Assembly (NCBI GenBank): GCA_963558565.1
Contig: CAUWGX010000005.1
Coordinates: 124,001-188,000 of the forward strand
DNA from: Atopostipes sp963558565
GTDB lineage: Bacteria; Bacillota; Bacilli; Lactobacillales; Carnobacteriaceae_A
Length of the DNA: 64,000 nt
Direction: 5' to 3'
Position numbers and translations under genes: made by a program. Each line of letters begins with the position of its first letter. Positions within the stretch are counted from its first letter, which is position 1. The notes below the pieces were generated by a model. It made no database searches. It had not been told where the DNA came from and saw nothing but the letters and a program-made list of their open reading frames with translations. Shown here one piece after another: positions 60,373 to 64,000 of this stretch.

Positions 60373-61011
60373 ATGATACTCGAATTTTGTGCTGAAAATT
60401 TTACAAAAGTTCCAGCAGCTATCGCGCAAGGGGCGCAGCGAATAGAGTTATGCGACAATCTAGCTCAAGGTGGCACGACACCTTCTTATGCGGTGATTGA
60501 ACAAACAGTCAAATACGCGCACGCTCACCAGGCAACCGTAGCAACGATGATCCGTCCGCGGGGTGGCGATTTTATTTATAATGAAGATGAATTTAAAAGA
60601 ATGAAGCAAGATTTAATCCGTGCGAAAAAGCTTCATACGGATGCGGTCGTCTTCGGTTGTTTAAATGAAGAACATCGTATTCACCGAACACAAGTAGAAG
60701 AATTAGTGGCATTAAGTGGTGACATGGGCACTGTTTTTCATATGGCCTTTGATGAAATTCCGCGTGCATATGCGAAAGAAGAAATGGAATGGCTGATCGC
60801 ACAAGGCGTCACACGCATTTTAACCCATGGCGGTCGCACAGGTTCCGTGTTTGAGAATGAAGAGTGGTTGCGTGAACTGATCGCTTATGCGAGGGGTCGT
60901 ATTGAAATATTGATTGGTGGCGGTGTGACTTATGAAAATTATGAAGAGCTGGCGGCTCGATTACCAACGAATCAATTTCACGGGACCAAGATTGTAAAAA
61001 TCGAACCGTAA
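60373..61011 (+). CDS. cutC: CutC family protein
   Basis: 212-residue TIM-barrel CutC. Markers: LEFCAENF at the start, IELCDNLAQGGTTPSY, MIRPRGGDFIY, VFGCLNEEHRI, FHMAFDEI, ILTHGGRTGSV and KIVKIEP-like end. Traditionally linked to copper homeostasis, but its real enzymatic role is unproven. GACGAAAGGA precedes the ATG. In the 263-base gap after it (61012-61274) I see only a GC-rich stretch with CGGTGGC twice and no gene. Confidence 0.9.
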   Translation: MILEFCAENFTKVPAAIAQGAQRIELCDNLAQGGTTPSYAVIEQTVKYAHAHQATVATMIRPRGGDFIYNEDEFKRMKQDLIRAKKLHTDAVVFGCLNEEHRIHRTQVEELVALSGDMGTVFHMAFDEIPRAYAKEEMEWLIAQGVTRILTHGGRTGSVFENEEWLRELIAYARGRIEILIGGGVTYENYEELAARLPTNQFHGTKIVKIEP

Positions 61012-61274
61012 ATTATAAAGTAGAAATTGAAAAAGACCAAGTAAAGAATAAACTACTTGTTGCGAATTTCTATGGTGTTCTCCTCGGAAGATAAAGGGAT
61101 GAGCGACTGGCGGTGGCATCCCTGCGCGCGGATAAAAGAATGACCGACCGGTGGCGAAAATTTTACCCAAGAAGCGCAAAGAGTTTCAGATAAATGACAG
61201 TTATTTTTAAAAATACATGCTAAAATAGAGAATGTAGGACAAATAAAGTCACTGGATCAAGGAGCATACGATGT

Positions 61275-62657
61275 ATGGCGAATGAAAAAATTTATATTTA
61301 TCATACGAACGATATTCATTCTGATTTGACGTATTGGCCGCGGCTTGCGAATGAATTGCAAGAAAAGCGGGTGATGCGAGAGCAGAGTGGTGATTCGGTC
61401 TTAGCTTTTGATATTGGGGATGCGACGGATCGAGTGAATCCATTAACGGAAGCAACGGATGGACAGGCCATTACGAAGTTACTGAATGAAGGTCAGTATG
61501 ATGCGGTAACCATCGGGAATAACGAAGGCATCACAAATTCAAAAACAGAATTGAATCATCTTTATGATGCGGCGGATTTTTCAGTGGTCCTCATGAATTT
61601 ATTTGATTTAGACACAAAGAAACCTCCTCATTGGGCGAAACCTTATGAGATCCTAGAGACGGATCAGGGCGATCGCATTGGTATTTTTGGTTTGACCGCG
61701 CCGTTATATGAAACGTATGAGAAATTAGGCTGGAAAGTGACGAATCCGGTGAAACAAACGCAAGAATTCTTTAAAAAACATCATGAGAAAGCAGATTTTT
61801 GGATTTTATTGAGTCATTTAGGACTGAATGAAGATCGCTTTTTAGCGAAGCTTTTTCCCTTACCGTTAATTATTGGCGCGCACACGCATCATGTTTTATT
61901 GGATGGTGAAATCGTAGCGGGATCTATGTTGACTGGAGCCGGCCAATTTGGGAACTGGTTAGGTGAAATTGTGCTTGGACGGGACCGCGGACGTTTGAAA
62001 GTTGAAAATGCGCGTTTACTGAATGTGGCGGAAGATATTCCACCGGTTACCAATGAACGTTCTATCTATAAAGGATATATCGAGCGCGGCCATCAGCTAT
62101 TACAAGCGGAAAAAATTGCGGAGATTCCGCACGACTTGCCTTACCATTGGCGGGAGCAAAATCAATTAGCGGACATGACACTTGCTGCGATTGCTGATTT
62201 TGCAGGGACGGATGGGGCGCTGTTAAATGCGGGTTTATTTATGGGAGATATTCCCAAAGGGGTGGTGACGGCTGATGACTTACATCAAGCTTTGCCGCAT
62301 CCTATTCGTGTGATGCGCTGTAAAATCCGTGGGCAGCACTTGTTGGAATTTGCAAAAGAGATTCAAGCGATTGATGAGCGGATGATTGATCGCCCAGTGC
62401 GCGGTTTTGGTTTTCGGGGAGAGGTCTTTGGCAAAATATGTTTAAAAGGACTTCATATCCACCAAAATAAAGTGACTTGGATGGGCGAAGCGGTGCAACC
62501 AGAGGAAATCTATGAACTAGCAACGATTGATTATTTTTCCTTCTTACCTTTTTTTGATACCCTGAATCAAAATAGTGTGGAAGAAATTCTATATCCTAAC
62601 TTTTTACGGACCGTTGTTGGTGATTATTTAAAGAAAAAATATCCGATGACTGACTAA
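61275..62657 (+). CDS. Metallophosphatase / 5'-nucleotidase (YunD-like)
   Basis: 460 residues, cytosolic (no signal peptide). Calcineurin-like metallophosphatase domain (about 1-235): IYHTNDIHSDL, FDIGDATDR, TIGNNEGI (the YunD group has Asn where others have GNHE), LSHLGLNED, GAHTHHVL. The 5'-nucleotidase C-terminal domain follows (about 260-460) with ADFAGTDGALLNAGLFMG. Probable nucleotide or UDP-sugar hydrolase. GGAG lies 10 bases before ATG 61275. First of a run with yutD and yutF, as in bacilli. Confidence 0.87.
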   Translation: MANEKIYIYHTNDIHSDLTYWPRLANELQEKRVMREQSGDSVLAFDIGDATDRVNPLTEATDGQAITKLLNEGQYDAVTIGNNEGITNSKTELNHLYDAADFSVVLMNLFDLDTKKPPHWAKPYEILETDQGDRIGIFGLTAPLYETYEKLGWKVTNPVKQTQEFFKKHHEKADFWILLSHLGLNEDRFLAKLFPLPLIIGAHTHHVLLDGEIVAGSMLTGAGQFGNWLGEIVLGRDRGRLKVENARLLNVAEDIPPVTNERSIYKGYIERGHQLLQAEKIAEIPHDLPYHWREQNQLADMTLAAIADFAGTDGALLNAGLFMGDIPKGVVTADDLHQALPHPIRVMRCKIRGQHLLEFAKEIQAIDERMIDRPVRGFGFRGEVFGKICLKGLHIHQNKVTWMGEAVQPEEIYELATIDYFSFLPFFDTLNQNSVEEILYPNFLRTVVGDYLKKKYPMTD

Positions 62658-62684
62658 AATTTAGAAAAGAAAGGAGCGAACCTT

Positions 62685-63332
62685 ATGACAAAACAACCGA
62701 ATGAATCATCAAAAGAACAGTTAGATCAAGCTTTAACTGAGATCGATGTGTTGGATGGAAAGGATAAAAAAATCTTTCGCGTGGATGCGGAGACTTTCCG
62801 TTTTGAAGACATTGAATATAAAATGATTGAAAATTATCAAGAAGCTTTTGATATTGAAATGATGGAGAACCGTTTTACAGATTATTTATTGAAATACGAT
62901 TATATTGTCGGTGACATTGCTTATGAGAAGTTACGTCTGCGTGGTTTTTATGAAGATTATCGTAAAGGTGTACCGATCGATATGAAGATTTCAAATTTAG
63001 AAGACTACTTAGTTGAATATTGTAACTTTGGCTGTCAATATTTTGTTTTTGAACGCGTTGAGAAAAAGAAAGAAGATCCAGAATCTTATTTCAAACGCCA
63101 TAAAAAATCAAACCGAAAGAAAAAGGGGAAGTCAGGAAAACGACGTCATCCTCAGAAAAAAGGACCGAAAAAACAAAATCAACAACAAAAGAAACAAAAA
63201 GATTTTCAAGTGACGAAAAAAGAAGAAACAAAAGAAAATAAAACGCCTAAAAAAACAAAGCAGACAAAAGAAAAAACACAGAAAAGTAGCACGAAGAAGC
63301 AATTTAAAATACGTAAGAAAAAAGATGAATAG
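62685..63332 (+). CDS. yutD: YutD family protein with lysine-rich tail
   Basis: 215 residues. The YutD (DUF1027) domain is at about 15-135: FRVDAETFRFEDIEYKMIENYQEAFD-like start (quoted ends FRVDAETFRFED and NYQEAFD), YDYIVGDIAYEKLRLRGFY, and CNFGCQYFVFERVEK. The last 75 or so residues are almost all Lys, Gln, Thr and Arg and presumably disordered; such a nucleic-acid-like binding tail extends well beyond the roughly 100-residue bacillar form. AAAGGAGCG precedes the ATG. Function unknown; next to yutF in many Firmicutes. Confidence 0.87.
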   Translation: MTKQPNESSKEQLDQALTEIDVLDGKDKKIFRVDAETFRFEDIEYKMIENYQEAFDIEMMENRFTDYLLKYDYIVGDIAYEKLRLRGFYEDYRKGVPIDMKISNLEDYLVEYCNFGCQYFVFERVEKKKEDPESYFKRHKKSNRKKKGKSGKRRHPQKKGPKKQNQQQKKQKDFQVTKKEETKENKTPKKTKQTKEKTQKSSTKKQFKIRKKKDE

Positions 63333-63352
63333 ATGAGGTGGACGAAGGACGT

Positions 63353-64000
63353 ATGGTGAAAGAATATGCGGGTTATTTCATTGATTTAGATGGCACGATG
63401 TACAACGGGGAAGAAAAAATTGAAGAGGCTGCTGGTTTTATTGAACGCTTGCGAAAAGCAGACAAGCCTTTTCTGTTTCTAACCAATAACTCAACGTCAC
63501 ACGCAGAAGATGTGGCGACAAAATTAAAAAATGTTTCGGATGTGGAAGCTTACCCAGAGGAAGTCTTTACAAGTACGATGGCAACTATTTCTTATTTGAA
63601 AAAAGAAAAAGCTAACCGCTTGTATGTCATCGGCGAAGGTGGCCTTTTAGATGGATTAACCGCGGCTGGTTTTGAGTTGGCTGAGACAGAAGTCGATGCG
63701 GTTGTGGTAGGGCTAGATCGCGAAGTGACGTATCAAGACTTTGAAACAGCGACACATTTAATTCATGCAGGCGCCAAGTTTATTGCGACCAATCCGGATA
63801 CGAATTTACCGACGGAGAGAGGATTAGTGCCGGGGAATGGCGCTTTAGTCGCTTTCTTAGAAGCAGCGACCGGAGTGAAGGCAACGGTTGTAGGGAAGCC
63901 AGAAGCGATTATTATGGACGCAGCCCTTGAAGAAATTGGTCTCCAAAAAGAGGATGTCTTAATGGTCGGTGATAATTATACGACCGATATTCAAGCAGGC
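63353..64000 (+). CDS. yutF: HAD phosphatase of the NagD/YutF type, cut by window end
   Basis: 216 codons visible to the edge, frame open. NagD-subfamily HAD: motif I YFIDLDGTMYNGEE near 8-21, motif II FLTNNST, cap region with VVGLDREVTYQDF and FIATNPDTNLPTERG, motif III VGKPEA, motif IV VGDNYTTDIQAG at the edge. Members dephosphorylate p-nitrophenyl phosphate and sugar or nucleoside phosphates. 20 bases after yutD; GAAGGAC precedes the ATG. Confidence 0.92.
   Translation, partial: MVKEYAGYFIDLDGTMYNGEEKIEEAAGFIERLRKADKPFLFLTNNSTSHAEDVATKLKNVSDVEAYPEEVFTSTMATISYLKKEKANRLYVIGEGGLLDGLTAAGFELAETEVDAVVVGLDREVTYQDFETATHLIHAGAKFIATNPDTNLPTERGLVPGNGALVAFLEAATGVKATVVGKPEAIIMDAALEEIGLQKEDVLMVGDNYTTDIQAG

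Noticed and set aside
1..64000. Insertion sequences, prophage, tRNA or rRNA genes
   Set aside because: No transposase or integrase motifs, no terminal inverted repeats flanking a gene, and no cloverleaf or rRNA-like sequence was recognised.

Overview
The window looks like a low-to-moderate GC Gram-positive chromosome of the order Lactobacillales, probably a Carnobacteriaceae- or Aerococcaceae-like lactic acid bacterium. The case rests on gene content: a complete mevalonate branch (mvaK1-mvaD-mvaK2-fni), an arginine deiminase cluster with ArcD/YfcC-type exchangers, a mannose-class PTS with ManO, a T-box leader, a yybP-ykoY riboswitch, strong purine-rich Shine-Dalgarno sites and TTG/GTG starts. 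I saw no rRNA, tRNA, transposase, phage gene or CRISPR array. It reads as ordinary chromosome with a few decayed spots.

Layout. 1-5.0 kb: end-truncated alr, a small membrane protein, cinA, an acyl-ACP thioesterase, a metallo-beta-lactamase hydrolase and tsaE. 5.1-9.7 kb: a P-type cation ATPase behind a manganese-type riboswitch with its own terminator, then a CNNM/CorC-type protein. 9.7-15 kb: a cluster of DnaA boxes before murB, an autoregulated MerR/TipAS regulator, rpiA-pdp and a HAD phosphatase. 15-22 kb: the leftward mevalonate operon, then coaA and guaA. 22-31.3 kb: an ankyrin/TPR protein, GNAT, S66 peptidase, DUF488 and cupin proteins, a CPA1 antiporter behind a structured leader, a cold-shock protein, a deaminase and an MFS transporter. 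31.3-38.6 kb: a frameshifted DUF898 gene, a pseudouridine synthase, the manXYZ-manO operon, a deleted dehydrogenase remnant and a lone ascorbate-type EIIC. 38.8-47.2 kb: the arginine deiminase region (arcA, arcB, arcD-like, argS, arcR, second arcD-like) with no carbamate kinase. 47.3-51.3 kb: a T-box leader driving a polar amino-acid ABC transporter and an M20 amidohydrolase. 51.4-64 kb: a MerR-ABC exporter module, HAD, MFS, DUF2188, CPBP-like, GDPD, YdbC, RNase H, CutC, 5'-nucleotidase, YutD and the start of YutF.

Points most worth following up: (1) a family of 42-bp head-to-tail repeats at three separate intergenic sites (2, 4 and 6 units), each just 3' of a terminator hairpin and in the same orientation relative to it, two of them beside broken genes; (2) a GMP synthase whose glutaminase nucleophile is Asp instead of Cys; (3) the Mn-type riboswitch with clear mutually exclusive helices; (4) a T-box controlling an ABC transporter plus hydrolase rather than a synthetase; (5) a nested hairpin leader before a cation antiporter; (6) a CPBP protein with two catalytic-type residues changed to Gln.
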